Shown piece by piece: positions 1 to 9,484 of a stretch of 64,000 bases of DNA. Made by a program: the position numbers and the translations under genes. The stretch lies in assembly GCF_040834005.1 (NCBI RefSeq), contig NZ_CP162129.1:4351501-4415500 (forward strand). The letters are read 5' to 3'. The first letter of the stretch is position 1. Each line of letters begins with the position of its first letter. The notes beneath the pieces were generated by a model that was given only the letters and a program-made list of their open reading frames with translations, did not search any database and was not told the DNA's origin. Source of the DNA: Paenibacillus sp. PL2-23 (GTDB lineage Bacteria; Bacillota; Bacilli; Paenibacillales; Paenibacillaceae).

Positions 1-46
1 GTCCAACGATCCTATGGCTGCCTCGCTGGATCCATAAAGGCAAGAA

Positions 47-86
47 GGGCTGCGGCCCATCACCAGCAGGTGGGGGACCGCAGCCC
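47..86 (-). terminator. Terminator after the YitT-family gene
   Basis: A 9-bp GC-rich stem (GGGCTGCGG / CCGCAGCCC) lies just past the stop of the minus-strand gene and is followed on that strand by TTCTTGCCTTT. The T run is interrupted, so termination is likely rather than certain. Confidence 0.6.
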
Positions 87-95
87 ATTCTGTTT

Positions 96-968
96 TTAAT
101 GGATGCTACTTTTGCTGAAGTTGCCGCCCATGACGTCGGATACATGCTCAACAGCGATAAATGCCCTTTCGTCGATGGCATGCACTATGCTCTTCAGCTT
201 GGCCAGCTCCAGACGGGATACGACGCAATAAATAACCTGCGTTTCATCTCCGGAATAGCCGCCCTTCGCCTGAAGCAGCGTTGTGCCTCGTCCCAGACGG
301 TCCATAATCGCCTGCGATATTTCATCATACTCCTTGGAGATAATCGTCACCGACTTGGATTCCTCGAGACCTTCCACCACAATGTCGATCACCTTGATCG
401 CGATATAATAGGTCACCATGGAATACATGGCGGATGACCACTCGAACACAAATCCCGCGATGAGGAAGATGATAACGTTGAACAGCATAATAATTTGGCC
501 TACGGCCATACGAAGCTTTTTGGATATCAGAATGGATATGATCTCGATCCCGTCCAGCGCTCCGCCATAACGAATCACAAGCCCCACGCCCGCTCCCAGA
601 ATCATGCCGCCGAACAATACCGCCAGCAGCTTGTCGTCGGGAAACGCCTCTACATGGTGCAGCAGCGCCGTCGTAATCGACATAATCGTAATGCCGTACA
701 AGGTGGATATAGCGAACGTCTTGCCAAGTTGCTTGTAGCCCAGCACAAGAAACGGCACGTTAAGAATAAATAAGTACACGCTGAGCGGCAGGGGCGTGAG
801 CTCAGACAGCATGATAGAGATACCGGCGATGCCGCCGTCGATGATGCTGAACGGAACAAGAAACAGCTCCAGCGCAACACCCATCAGAATCGATCCGATC
901 GTAATAAATATGGTCCGGATTGCGATTTCGGTAAAGGTTAGTTTTTTATGTTCTTTCAACTGAGCCAA
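96..968 (-). CDS. YitT family membrane protein (DUF2179 C-terminus)
   Basis: This 290-residue protein has about six hydrophobic segments in its first 200 residues and a soluble C-terminal domain (about 205-280) of the DUF2179 type, with a GRGTTLL motif and 'GYSGDETQVIYCVV'. The family (YitT, YpjC, YvjA and others) is widespread in Bacillaceae; its function is not established, though transport or sensing at the membrane is commonly suggested. The start is TTG, chosen because GGAGG lies 10 nt upstream and no ATG is suitably placed. It appears monocistronic, with a hairpin terminator downstream. The family call is secure, the function is not. Confidence 0.88.
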   Translation of the reverse strand: MAQLKEHKKLTFTEIAIRTIFITIGSILMGVALELFLVPFSIIDGGIAGISIMLSELTPLPLSVYLFILNVPFLVLGYKQLGKTFAISTLYGITIMSITTALLHHVEAFPDDKLLAVLFGGMILGAGVGLVIRYGGALDGIEIISILISKKLRMAVGQIIMLFNVIIFLIAGFVFEWSSAMYSMVTYYIAIKVIDIVVEGLEESKSVTIISKEYDEISQAIMDRLGRGTTLLQAKGGYSGDETQVIYCVVSRLELAKLKSIVHAIDERAFIAVEHVSDVMGGNFSKSSIH

Positions 969-998
969 GGATCGTGCTCCTCCCGCTTCCTAATCATT

Positions 999-1277
999 TT
1001 AGTCGATATAGCCAGCCAAGCCCTTCTCTGTCAAATAGTCCATCTCCAGCTCCAGAATGTGCTCCACCTCTGGCTCATGCAGACGGATATCCTTTTTGCT
1101 TAATATGTAATCCACCAAATCGTCGATGTCGATATCGACTTCCCCATTCTCGTCGGCCTTGGCTTTGCCGATGAACTCCTGCTCGTAGCGCAGCACCAGG
1201 CCAATTACGACTGGCTCCTGCTTGGATTCCTCCGCGATATAAGCTAGAAGCTCCTGCTCGTTAATCCCTTCACTCAT
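999..1277 (-). CDS. Small acidic conserved hypothetical protein
   Basis: A 92-residue acidic protein without signal peptide or membrane segment. It is mostly predicted helix, with clusters of Glu/Asp (for example 'ENGEVDIDIDDLVDYI'). It ends 30 nt upstream of the YitT start on the same strand, so the two may be cotranscribed. A ribosome site (AGGGG) lies about 10 nt before the ATG. I do not recognise the family. The codon pattern and spacing argue for a real gene. Confidence 0.7.
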   Translation of the reverse strand: MSEGINEQELLAYIAEESKQEPVVIGLVLRYEQEFIGKAKADENGEVDIDIDDLVDYILSKKDIRLHEPEVEHILELEMDYLTEKGLAGYID

Positions 1278-1429
1278 TCCTCAACGGCCCCTTTCGTCTT
1301 GTCCATCCTTTTATTATACACGGAAGTGGCACGCGACAAAAACGTCACTTTTACGTGCTGCTGCCACCTGCAGCCTTATAGCATTAAAACAAGCTTAACC
1401 AAACTCATGAATCAGCGCTCCAGCCCTGT

Positions 1430-1765
1430 CTATGCATCTTTATCTCTGATAGCCACACATGGGGCTGCTCAGCCCTCTCTATGCTCGATAGCCACAAATC
1501 TAACTCCCTCTATCCAATAGCCACACGTCAGATCGTTGTTGAAGTAACTTCCTCTGTTTGGGCTGCGATAGCGATTCCTCATGTCGTTATGGTGCCGCAA
1601 CAGCCCTCACTATGCCCAATAGCCACACGTCAGATCGTTGTTGAAGTAATTTCCTCTGTTTGGGCTGCGATAGCGATTCCTCATGTCGTTATAATGCCGC
1701 AACAGCCCTCTCTAGCCCCGATAGCCACACGTCAGATCGTTGTTGAAGTAATTTGCTGATTCTGG
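1430..1765. repeat. Degenerate 51-nt tandem repeat, locus 1
   Basis: The motif 'ATAGCCACACGTCAGATCG' begins near 1518, 1620 and 1722, exactly 102 nt apart. Each 102-nt unit divides into two diverged 51-nt halves, one with CCACACGTCAGATCGTTG and one with CGATTCCTCATGTCGTTA. Further, more degenerate copies extend back to about 1430. The halves align with the repeat at 10.6-10.9 kb (CCACACCTCGTGTCGTTG), so the two loci share a family. The gene-free interval 1278-1918 otherwise shows nothing recognisable. Confidence 0.85.
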
Positions 1766-1920
1766 AGATAATCATCCATTCGCATATTCCATACTGCACG
1801 AATAGCACACAGTCGTCCATAGAATAACGCAGCTCCTCCAGATCATGTTGCAAATTTTTCAGAACCGCAACTGGTTTGGAATTACATAATAGGGGTCATG
1901 ATTAAAATAACGCTGACAAT

Positions 1921-1990
1921 AAAGTAGGGAAACCACTCTCATGGCTTCCCCCTTATCGAACCGTACGTGCCCTACTAAGGCATACGGCTC
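1921..1990 (-). ncRNA. Group II intron ribozyme domains V and VI
   Basis: On the minus strand GAGCCGTATGCC pairs with GGCACGTACGGTTC, giving the conserved domain V hairpin with its AGC catalytic triad. A second hairpin (GGGGAAGCCA / TGGTTTCCC) forms domain VI just before the 3' splice site. The strong match to domain V fixes the 3' end of the intron. Confidence 0.88.
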
Positions 1991-2012
1991 ACCAACGTGT
2001 TTCAACATGTGA

Positions 2013-3449
2013 TCAATAAGTTGCTAGTCGCTGGGCATATTGCATTTTACGAACGCGCTCGGGAGTGTAATACTCCTCGCCGCGTTCTTTTGCTTTTTGC
2101 ACTTTACGTTGTTGTTTTGCTGCCTGACGCGTCTTCATGTAATCTAGGTAATCGTCAAGGGAGTAGCCATATTGCTCATGGAGGTACAGCCAGTGCGCAG
2201 GAATGAGTCCAATACGAGCAAAGAACTCGTTGTTCCACTTCGTTTTCATCGCATGTCCCTTCCTTTGACTTGGATGTTTGTGTATCATGGCGACTCGTAG
2301 CCTCTTCCTTATATACCCATCCACGTCTAGTAGGTTATTACGACATGCATTTACGAAGCAGCGGCTTTCTTGCCCGTACCTTCTGTTTTCCTCCATCGCT
2401 TTGAACAAGTTCAGAAAGTAATTCACCTTCCCACGTATGACGGGATTTACTCTCTCCAACCACTCCTTTTTGTTGAGGGTCAGCGTCTTCTTCGTTTTGG
2501 CTTTGATCTTCTGTTTGAAGTCCTTCCACGTGCTGTCCTTCGGCTTGGCTATGAAGTAGCGCTTTCCATCTTTCTTGCGTTCCCGCCAATGCTGGAATGT
2601 AAAGCCCAGAAAATCAAAATCGTCGTCATTGAAATTTACCGTTTTCGTTTTCTCTATGGCTACTTCGAGCCCTAGCTCTTGTAGCTTCGTTTGGGTAATT
2701 TCCGCGGCTCTCTTGATCTCCTCTTCTGTTTTGGCAAAAAGCAAGAAGTCATCTGCATAGCGCACGAATCGGATGCCATGCTCCTCTAGCTCCCAATCGA
2801 GCTCGTTTAGATACAGGTTGGCAAGTAGCGGCGATATCACGCCCCCCTGGGGGGTGCCAGAGTCTACCTCGTGGTATTTTCCTTCTTCCATGTACCCTGC
2901 CTTCAGCCATTTCCAGATCATGTCTAACACTGTTCCATCCGCTATATATTTCGTAAGCACTCGCATAAGACTCTTGTGCGAAATGTTATCGAAAAAGCCC
3001 TTGATATCGCAGTCGTAAATGTAATTGTGATCTGTCTCGACGTTCCATAGGATGATCTGTGCTACCTGTTTCGCCCCATAGTTGGGTCGGTATCCGCATG
3101 ACCAACGATGGAAGATGAGTTCTTCACACTTTGGTTGAAGAACGTTGACAATGGCTTGTTGTACGATCCGATCTTCGATATTGGGTATACCTAGCGGTCG
3201 CAATTTCCCGTTCTTCTTGGGTATATACCGTCTGCGCACGGGAGATGGGACATACTCCTTCGCCCTCAGCTTGTTCAGGAGACTGGCAAGATTGTCCTCC
3301 AGTTTCCTCCCGTACGTTTCCAGTGTTACTCCGTCGATGCCTCCGGCTCCTTTATTTGCCTTGACTTGTTCCCACGCTTCATAAAGTCGCCTCTCGAACA
3401 AAATCTGCCCGTAGATGCTGTGCCACTTTAGCTTCAACTCTTGATTCAT
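2013..3449 (-). CDS. ltrA: Group II intron reverse transcriptase/maturase
   Basis: The 478-residue intron-encoded protein binds its intron RNA, helps it splice and copies it during retrohoming. Visible motifs are 'GIPNIEDRIVQQA' (RT2, about 87-99), 'DCDIKGFFDNI' (RT3, 147-156), 'GTPQGGVISPLLAN' (RT4, 198-211) and the catalytic YADD at 231-234, followed by a maturase X/thumb region. There is no HNH endonuclease domain at the C-terminus, as expected for group IIC proteins, which use other primers at the target. The reading frame is full length and uninterrupted. Confidence 0.95.
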   Translation of the reverse strand: MNQELKLKWHSIYGQILFERRLYEAWEQVKANKGAGGIDGVTLETYGRKLEDNLASLLNKLRAKEYVPSPVRRRYIPKKNGKLRPLGIPNIEDRIVQQAIVNVLQPKCEELIFHRWSCGYRPNYGAKQVAQIILWNVETDHNYIYDCDIKGFFDNISHKSLMRVLTKYIADGTVLDMIWKWLKAGYMEEGKYHEVDSGTPQGGVISPLLANLYLNELDWELEEHGIRFVRYADDFLLFAKTEEEIKRAAEITQTKLQELGLEVAIEKTKTVNFNDDDFDFLGFTFQHWRERKKDGKRYFIAKPKDSTWKDFKQKIKAKTKKTLTLNKKEWLERVNPVIRGKVNYFLNLFKAMEENRRYGQESRCFVNACRNNLLDVDGYIRKRLRVAMIHKHPSQRKGHAMKTKWNNEFFARIGLIPAHWLYLHEQYGYSLDDYLDYMKTRQAAKQQRKVQKAKERGEEYYTPERVRKMQYAQRLATY

Positions 3450-4093
3450 GTCTATCTCCCACCTTTCATTGCGCCCATTCCGTTCGTTCTTACCGCAGTA
3501 TCGTTACGGTTGTTCGACGCTACATTCAAGTGTTCGTTCACGAGGTCGTTCCCCTTCCGTTCAGCAGACGTTTGGTCGCCTGCCTACTTCCGTACTATGA
3601 GAACGTCTGAATTCTCTGACATGAGTATCACTTCGGCGAAGCCTTATAGATACCCATCCTTTGCAGGGAGGACAGAGAACCTCACGGGGTCATCGTATCT
3701 TCCTTCTGAACATACCCAGCACCTTCACATGATAAGTCACTGTTGCTCGTCTGGCTCTTGGGGCAACAGTTTGCCGTGTAGCAGGCTTCCCGTTATTTAC
3801 GCACAGTCGCCGACTTACCCCGCCGCTGCGTGCTTCACGCTTTCGCATTTGGGTCTGCTCATCCGCCTACGGGTCTCTCGACTATCCGCATCTCCTTCAG
3901 ACAAGTACCTCGCGATTCCTGCCCTAGATTAGGCTTCTCAAGCTGTACCAGAACTCTTGAGGAAGGACTTACACCTTCGAGAAAAGTTTTCGTTCCAGGC
4001 TCTCGGCTCGTTTTTACTTTAGGTATCGTTACCGCCGCCTGTAATTGATCACTCATAGCGCATAAGCGCTAGTGATACGACTGCCCGTCGCAC

Positions 4094-4122
4094 ACAAGAA
4101 AGAGGCCCCTTCGGAAGCCTCT
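4094..4122 (-). terminator. Glutathione peroxidase terminator, target of the intron
   Basis: AGAGGC/GCCTCT stem with a TTCCGAAGGG-containing loop region, then TTCTTGT on the minus strand. The next base begins the group II intron (GTGCG), so the terminator forms the 5' exon. Confidence 0.85.
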
Positions 4123-4142
4123 CTCAACAAGCTATAAACATC

Positions 4143-4625
4143 TTATGATTCCAGTAGCTTGCGAATATCGCCCTCAATCTTTGCTGGCTCATCCGTCGAG
4201 CCGTACCGCTTCACGACGTTACCGTTGCGGTCGACCAGAAACTTCGTAAAGTTCCACTTAATCGACTTGGAGCCCAGAACGCCGCGCGCCTCGTTCGTCA
4301 AGTGCTTGAACAGCGGATGAGCGTCGCTTCCGTTCACGTCGATCTTGGCGTGCAGCGGGAAGTTTACACCGAAATTCAACTCACAGGCCTGCGCAATTTC
4401 TTCATTGCTTTCCTTCTCCTGGTTGGCGAACTGCGAGCATGGGAAGCCTAGCACAGCGAAGCCTTGCTCCTCATATTGATCATGCAGCTTCTGCAGACCC
4501 TTGAACTGCGGCGCAAACCCGCAGCCGGTTGCTGTATTCACAATCAGCATAACTTTTCCTTTGTAAGGCTCCAGCGTCTGCTTCTCGCCTTTGATCGTTT
4601 TCACTTCATAATCGTATATGGACAT
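4143..4625 (-). CDS. bsaA: Glutathione/thiol peroxidase, Cys type
   Basis: A 160-residue cytosolic peroxidase that reduces hydroperoxides. The catalytic tetrad can be placed: Cys35 in 'NTATGCGF' (the selenocysteine position of animal enzymes), Gln65 in 'PCSQF', and Trp124-Asn125 in 'IKWNFTKFL'. Bacterial Cys-type members generally use thioredoxin rather than glutathione; that is family knowledge. Length is normal. The ribosome site AGGAGG lies close before the ATG. It is followed by its terminator, which is occupied by the intron, so expression should be little disturbed by the insertion. Confidence 0.93.
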   Translation of the reverse strand: MSIYDYEVKTIKGEKQTLEPYKGKVMLIVNTATGCGFAPQFKGLQKLHDQYEEQGFAVLGFPCSQFANQEKESNEEIAQACELNFGVNFPLHAKIDVNGSDAHPLFKHLTNEARGVLGSKSIKWNFTKFLVDRNGNVVKRYGSTDEPAKIEGDIRKLLES

Positions 4626-4768
4626 CGTAAAAACCTCCTGTTCAATTTTCGATGATTTAATTAAATTGTATACAATTTAATTTGCAATGTCAATCCGTTA
4701 AATGTTCCAAGACGAATTAAGACGAATCAATGAATCAAGCTGACCTAACCACTCTTATCATCTCCGGG

Positions 4769-4806
4769 CAAAAAAGAAAGCCGGCTTCGCGAAATGCGTA
4801 GCCGAC
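4769..4806 (-). terminator. Terminator after the YuiD-like gene
   Basis: On the minus strand a GTCGGCT...AGCCGGC hairpin is followed by TTTCTTTTTTG, a typical intrinsic terminator immediately past the stop codon at 4820. Confidence 0.85.
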
Positions 4807-4819
4807 CATGCCTTCTCCA

Positions 4820-5284
4820 CTATTTGGACCTTGCCGTGAGCGCACCCAGCAAGCCGATGGCCGCTCCCAGCAGCGCTCCTGCAGCTACTTCCGCAGGCTG
4901 ATGGCCCAGCGATTCCTTCAGCTTTTCCTTGCGACGCTTATGGTAGATGCCGGGATGATGCCCGGCAAGCCGTTCCACGTCAGCATCCAGGTCATTCACC
5001 TGTATGGCGATCTCTCCCGCATGCCTGCGAATGTTCATCGCATCATACATCACAATAATTCCTAGCATAGAAGCAATAGCGAATGCCGGCGTGCGGATTC
5101 CATATTTGGTCGCTGTATAAGCGGCAAGCGCTGTAACGCCGCTGGAGTGTGAGCTGGGCATACCGCCAGAGCCGACGACCTTGCGCCAATCCCACTTCCC
5201 CGTTCTGGCATAATGCCATGGCAGCTTGAGCAGCTGCGCCGCCCCTACAGCCAGCAGTGCTGTTCCTAAACCCCGATTAGACAT
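4820..5284 (-). CDS. Divergent PAP2 family (YuiD-like) membrane protein
   Basis: 154 residues with three or four hydrophobic segments. 'GSGGMPSSHSSGVTALA' (about 40-56) is the SxxxH signature of the divergent PAP2 phosphatase family (YuiD in Bacillus), and a second conserved block is 'VMYDAMNIRRHAGE'. These are predicted acid phosphatase-like integral membrane proteins of unknown substrate. The ATG at 5284 was chosen over an upstream in-frame ATG because GGGAGGG lies at a proper distance before it and similarity starts there. Confidence 0.88.
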   Translation of the reverse strand: MSNRGLGTALLAVGAAQLLKLPWHYARTGKWDWRKVVGSGGMPSSHSSGVTALAAYTATKYGIRTPAFAIASMLGIIVMYDAMNIRRHAGEIAIQVNDLDADVERLAGHHPGIYHKRRKEKLKESLGHQPAEVAAGALLGAAIGLLGALTARSK

Positions 5285-5385
5285 GAAGGTTCCCTCCCGC
5301 GTCGCATTGCGCGTTATCCTCCCCTTCAGCTTTCCCTGTACAGTGTCACGGCATGCGGGCAAGATTACGGAATTGAACGCCCCAT

Positions 5386-7488
5386 TTAATAAATGGTGCG
5401 TCCATGTGTATCGGGTATGCCCGACTTTCGATAGAAATACGTATTAATGACATCACGCCACAGCTTCGCGTTATCCAACTGCTCAGCCGCCCGATCGGCT
5501 ACATGACGGAAGCGTGCCTCATCAATCTGCCCCTCCAGAGCAAGCCAAGACGCAAGCTGCTCCTCGACCCGCCGGACACCTTCGAAATGTGTATCGTAAA
5601 TATGCTGTATGACAGTTTTGCCGGAATGAAGCTTATGGGTATAAGGGACATGATGGAAGAACAGCAGCAGCTCATCCGGACATGTATCCAGGCTTTCGTA
5701 ACGCGCGGCAACTTCTGGCGCATATTGGGCGGTATATCCCGTACCTGTCGCTTGCGTCCGATCAACACCGATTCCCAGGCAGTCGGCAAAATGATACGTT
5801 CCCCACTTCGAATATTCGTAGCCGTCTACGTCCGGTCCATAATGATAATGCGGCCGCACCATCCAGCCTACGCCGAGCGGCGAAGTATAATCCTCATATG
5901 TCCTCCAGGAAGCCATCAGCCATTCAACAATGACCTTTTCGGCTCGCGAGCCTTCCAGGCTGCCCGTTGGACGTACGCTGCCCGCGGCTCCGAAGGTCTG
6001 CCTCGTCCACTCCACCGCAATCTCCTCTGCGGACAGCTCAGGATTCCATATCAAGCGTCCATAGCCGTACAGATTGGACTGCGCCAGATGATGCCCTGTC
6101 CAATTGTCGTCGTCCCCGATATTCGATACCGCTGTTATGCCGCAATGGGAATAGGGATGTGTCCGGCCAGCCGCGATATCCTTCACAAACGTGCCTTCGC
6201 CCTTCAGCCGCGTATCGAAGTTCAGCACCTCCTTCCACTGCGGAACGAGGTAGCATACATGCCGTTGCTGGCCCGTATATTCCTGCGTCACCTGGAACTC
6301 CATCATTCCATTCGTTCTTGGCATGGCGCCGAATAACGGCGAAACAGGCTCCCGCACCTGGAAATCCATGGGACCATTCTTGATCTGCAGCACGACGTTA
6401 TCTCTGAACCTCCCGTCCAGCGGCTTGAAATGGTCGTAGGCCGCCTTGGCCCGATCCGTCGATCGATCCCGCCAATCCTGATGGCAGTTGTATACGAAGC
6501 AGCGCCATAGCACAATACCGCCATACGGCAGTAGAGCGTCCGCCAGCACATTGGCGCCATCCGCATGATCGCGTCCATAGGTGAATGGACCGGGCCGATT
6601 CTCCGAATCCGCTTTCACAAGAAAACCACCGAAATCCGGAATATGTCGGTACACACATTCCGCGCGCTCCCTCCACCACGCCTGCACGCTTGCGTCAAGC
6701 GGGTCCGCCGTGTCCAATTGGCCGAGCTCCACAGGACCGGCAAAGTTTACGCTCAAATACAGCTTGATGCCGTAAGCTCGGAATATAGCTGCGATTCGGG
6801 CCACATCCGGGAGATAACGCTCTGTAATCAGCTTTGTCTCCTCCTGGTGCACGTTAACATTGTTAATCGCGATTCCATTGATTCCGACTGAAGCAAGCAG
6901 ACGAGCATAATCTCTTATTCTAGGCGAATCCTTCAGCACGGCATTGTCCCTGTAAAAAATGGATTCTCCCGCATACCCTCGCTCAATTGAACCGTCCATA
7001 TTGTCCCACTGATTGATCATTCTCAATCCGAAGCAAGGCCGCTCCACCACATTCAGGCCGCCTTCGCCGATTCCTTCCGTCTGCAGAAGGCGGAGGAAAT
7101 GGAATACGCCATAGAGCAATCCCCGTTCAGACTTGCCCGCGATTGCGATATACGCTCGCTTTCCATCCTTCACCGTGCGGATGACGAACCCTTCAGCCGG
7201 CAGATCGTCGGTCTCTGCTTGCCCAGCGGCCCCCTCTATCACCGGGGAGCTGCCCATAACGCCAGCTGCTACAAACCTGCTGCGGCCGGCATCGCTTGTA
7301 TGCTCCGGCTCCCGCTTCGTTAAGGCGGACAGCCCCGCCGCCAGCTCAAGCAAAGCGGTACGCTGCACGACACCGCCTTCGCCAGGATGGTAAACAATCG
7401 TATTCAGGCACTCCGCCCACTGCGCGGTGCCTTGCCCCGTCACCTTGCCGTCATATCCGAGCCAGGCCTTGTATCCTCTTGTACTCAT
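5386..7488 (-). CDS. aguA: Alpha-glucuronidase, glycoside hydrolase family 67
   Basis: 700 residues, the usual length for intracellular bacterial GH67 enzymes, without signal peptide. GH67 removes (4-O-methyl)glucuronic acid from aldouronic acids that have been imported after xylan breakdown. The barrel segment '[17 protein letters not shown]' carries the expected catalytic Glu near residue 296, and '[20 protein letters not shown]' is another family block. ATG at 7488 has GGAGGT 6 nt before it. It is divergent from a GntR regulator and uxuA/uxuB, which process the released glucuronate. No xylanase or aldouronate transporter is in the window. Confidence 0.95.
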   Translation of the reverse strand: MSTRGYKAWLGYDGKVTGQGTAQWAECLNTIVYHPGEGGVVQRTALLELAAGLSALTKREPEHTSDAGRSRFVAAGVMGSSPVIEGAAGQAETDDLPAEGFVIRTVKDGKRAYIAIAGKSERGLLYGVFHFLRLLQTEGIGEGGLNVVERPCFGLRMINQWDNMDGSIERGYAGESIFYRDNAVLKDSPRIRDYARLLASVGINGIAINNVNVHQEETKLITERYLPDVARIAAIFRAYGIKLYLSVNFAGPVELGQLDTADPLDASVQAWWRERAECVYRHIPDFGGFLVKADSENRPGPFTYGRDHADGANVLADALLPYGGIVLWRCFVYNCHQDWRDRSTDRAKAAYDHFKPLDGRFRDNVVLQIKNGPMDFQVREPVSPLFGAMPRTNGMMEFQVTQEYTGQQRHVCYLVPQWKEVLNFDTRLKGEGTFVKDIAAGRTHPYSHCGITAVSNIGDDDNWTGHHLAQSNLYGYGRLIWNPELSAEEIAVEWTRQTFGAAGSVRPTGSLEGSRAEKVIVEWLMASWRTYEDYTSPLGVGWMVRPHYHYGPDVDGYEYSKWGTYHFADCLGIGVDRTQATGTGYTAQYAPEVAARYESLDTCPDELLLFFHHVPYTHKLHSGKTVIQHIYDTHFEGVRRVEEQLASWLALEGQIDEARFRHVADRAAEQLDNAKLWRDVINTYFYRKSGIPDTHGRTIY

Positions 7489-7702
7489 GCCGCACCTCCG
7501 TGATCTTACATGCAAGCCAGTGGCTTAAATCTATATTTTAGACATCAGCCCTCAGCAGTTGAACCCCAGAAATTAAAGAAAATATACAACAAAGTTTAGT
7601 TTTATTCTTGTATACTTGTATGGTAGTATGTAAGTATAGACTTCAAGTAAGAAACAAAAATCGCCAAACAAAACGATATTCAGCAGACAAGGAGGAATCC
7701 CA
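7489..7702. promoter_or_regulatory. Divergent control region aguA / GntR-uxuAB with candidate operator
   Basis: AT-rich 214-nt interval between divergent genes. An imperfect palindrome at 7612-7637 has arms ATACTT and AAGTAT around a GTATGGTAGTATG-like centre, and TTGTATAC precedes it, resembling GntR/FCD operators. It is inferred to be the site where the adjacent regulator controls both directions. Confidence 0.55.
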
Positions 7703-8383
7703 TTGTATTTCATGCGCCGCCAAGGGAACGTGTCAACCCGAGATACCGTGTACGCGGCACTGAGAGAGCAAATTTTGAGCATGGAGCTGCCTCCCGGCAC
7801 ACCGCTCTCGGAGAATGAGACCTCCCAGCAATTCCAGGTCAGCCGCACTCCAGTTAGGGAAAGCTTTATGAGGCTTGCGCAGGAGGGGCTTGTCCAGGTG
7901 CTGCCACAGCGCGGCACCTTTGTATCGCTCATCGACACGGCACTGGTAGAGGAAGCCCGTTTCATGCGGGAGCATCTGGAGACTGCCGTTATCGAGCTGG
8001 CTTGCAAGGGCTTTAGCGCGCAAGCGATGACTCAGCTGGAGACCAATCTGGCCAACCAGCAGGATACGATTCGGCAATTGGACGAAAGCGGCATGTTCGA
8101 GCTGGATGAGGAATTCCATCGTATTCTATTTGAAGGCTGCGGCAAAAGCCATACCTGGGGCGCTCTCTCTCAGCTGACCATTCATCTGAACCGAAGCCGC
8201 AGACTCCGACTTGCGGACGATCACAACTGGCGCAATCTATACGAGCAGCATCGTGACATGGCTGACGCCATTCGTGCGGGGAACGCGGAGGGAGCGCGGT
8301 CTATCATGAAGAAGCATCTGAGCTTGAACATTACGGATCAAGCCACGCTGAAGGAGAAGTACCCGCATTACTACATGGACTAA
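7703..8383 (+). CDS. GntR family (FCD domain) transcriptional regulator
   Basis: 226 residues: an N-terminal winged helix (about 10-75, 'LSENETSQQFQVSRTPVRESFMRLAQEGLV') and a helical FCD ligand domain (about 85-215) with metal-binding-type His and Asp residues ('EFHRILFEGCG', 'QHRDMADAI'). FCD GntR proteins such as UxuR/ExuR sense uronates; the position 18 nt before uxuA suggests glucuronate, mannonate or fructuronate as ligand (inference). The TTG start at 7703 is preferred because GGAGG lies 7 nt upstream; the ATG at 7712 would be too distant. Confidence 0.9.
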   Translation: MYFMRRQGNVSTRDTVYAALREQILSMELPPGTPLSENETSQQFQVSRTPVRESFMRLAQEGLVQVLPQRGTFVSLIDTALVEEARFMREHLETAVIELACKGFSAQAMTQLETNLANQQDTIRQLDESGMFELDEEFHRILFEGCGKSHTWGALSQLTIHLNRSRRLRLADDHNWRNLYEQHRDMADAIRAGNAEGARSIMKKHLSLNITDQATLKEKYPHYYMD

Positions 8384-8401
8384 GGAGGAGCAATAACCAT
8401 T

Positions 8402-9484
8402 ATGAAGATGACATTCCGATGGTTTGGGGAAAACAATGATACCGTGCCGCTCCGCTACATAAAGCAAATTCCGGGCACAGAAGGCATCGTATGGTCGCTG
8501 CACGATGTGCCAGCGGGAGAAGAGTGGCCCATGGACAAAATTTTGGAGCTCAAAGCTCAAGCCGACGCCGCAGGACTTCACATTGACGTCGTGGAAAGCG
8601 TTAACGTGCATGAGGACATCAAGCTGGGCTTGCCGTCACGGGAGACGTATATCAACAACTATAAGCGCACAATCGAGAAGCTTGGCAAGGTGGGCGTCAA
8701 GGTTATCTGCTACAATTTTATGCCGATCTTCGATTGGCTCCGCACGGATCTGCACAAGGAGCTGGAGGACGGCTCCACCGCCCTCTTCTACGAGAGCAGC
8801 CGGATCGCAGACACGGATCCGTTCGAGCTCGTGAAAGGGATCAACGCCAACTCCGCCTTGACTATGCCCGGCTGGGAGCCTGAGCGCCTGCAGCACCTGA
8901 CGAAGCTGTTCGAGGCTTATCAGGGCGTCACGGAAGAGCATCTATGGAGCAACCTGGAATATTTTCTACAGGAGATCATACCTGTCGCTGCGGAGAACGG
9001 CATCACTATGGCCATTCACCCGGATGATCCGCCGTGGTCCATCTTCGGACTCCCGCGCATCATGACATGCCAGGAGAACTTCCGACGCTTGTTGAGGCTG
9101 GTCGACCATCCCGCTAACGGCATCACGCTCTGCAGCGGCTCGCTTGGCGCCAATCCGGCCAATGATATCATCTCCATGATCCATGAGTTCGGGGACCGAA
9201 TTCCATTCGCTCATATCCGCAACGTCCGCCGCTATGACAATGGCGACTTTATCGAGAGCTCCCATCGCACGCAGGACGGCTCCGTGGATATCGCTGGCAT
9301 CGTGAAGGCTTACCATGATATCGGCTTCACAGGCTACGCGCGGCCGGATCACGGACGCCATATTTGGGACGAGCAATGCCGCCCTGGCTACGGCCTCTAT
9401 GACCGCGCACTCGGGATCATGCATCTGTGGGGACTGTGGGACGGCTACGAATATGCCGCCAAGGGCAAAGGAGAGAGAGCATAA
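8402..9484 (+). CDS. uxuA: Mannonate dehydratase
   Basis: 360 residues. UxuA dehydrates D-mannonate to 2-keto-3-deoxygluconate in the Ashwell glucuronate pathway. Family blocks include '[14 protein letters not shown]', '[17 protein letters not shown]', '[18 protein letters not shown]' (metal-binding His/Asp), 'HIRNVRR' and '[11 protein letters not shown]'. Length and start ('MKMTFRWFG') are typical. A strong AGGAGG precedes the gene, and its stop overlaps the start of the next gene by one base, implying translational coupling. Confidence 0.96.
   Translation: MKMTFRWFGENNDTVPLRYIKQIPGTEGIVWSLHDVPAGEEWPMDKILELKAQADAAGLHIDVVESVNVHEDIKLGLPSRETYINNYKRTIEKLGKVGVKVICYNFMPIFDWLRTDLHKELEDGSTALFYESSRIADTDPFELVKGINANSALTMPGWEPERLQHLTKLFEAYQGVTEEHLWSNLEYFLQEIIPVAAENGITMAIHPDDPPWSIFGLPRIMTCQENFRRLLRLVDHPANGITLCSGSLGANPANDIISMIHEFGDRIPFAHIRNVRRYDNGDFIESSHRTQDGSVDIAGIVKAYHDIGFTGYARPDHGRHIWDEQCRPGYGLYDRALGIMHLWGLWDGYEYAAKGKGERA

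Larger units (their letters stand above)
1919..4093 (-). mobile_element. Group II intron (group IIC type), complete
   Basis: On the minus strand the element starts GTGCG at 4093 and ends in a domain V/VI structure with the 3' boundary near 1919, about 2.17 kb. It encodes a reverse transcriptase/maturase (2013-3449). The non-coding part at 3450-4093 would hold ribozyme domains I-III. It lies directly behind the hairpin and T-rich tail of the glutathione peroxidase terminator, the insertion preference known for group IIC introns. Both ends and the protein look intact, so it could be active. The exact 3' boundary is uncertain by 1-2 nt. Confidence 0.9.

Noticed and set aside
1430..1765. Possible CRISPR array
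   Set aside because: Unit length of 51/102 nt with no constant repeat and unique spacers; the whole unit repeats with drift, and no cas genes are present.
7612..7637. tRNA or riboswitch between aguA and the GntR gene
   Set aside because: No cloverleaf or known riboswitch core; the palindrome fits a protein operator.
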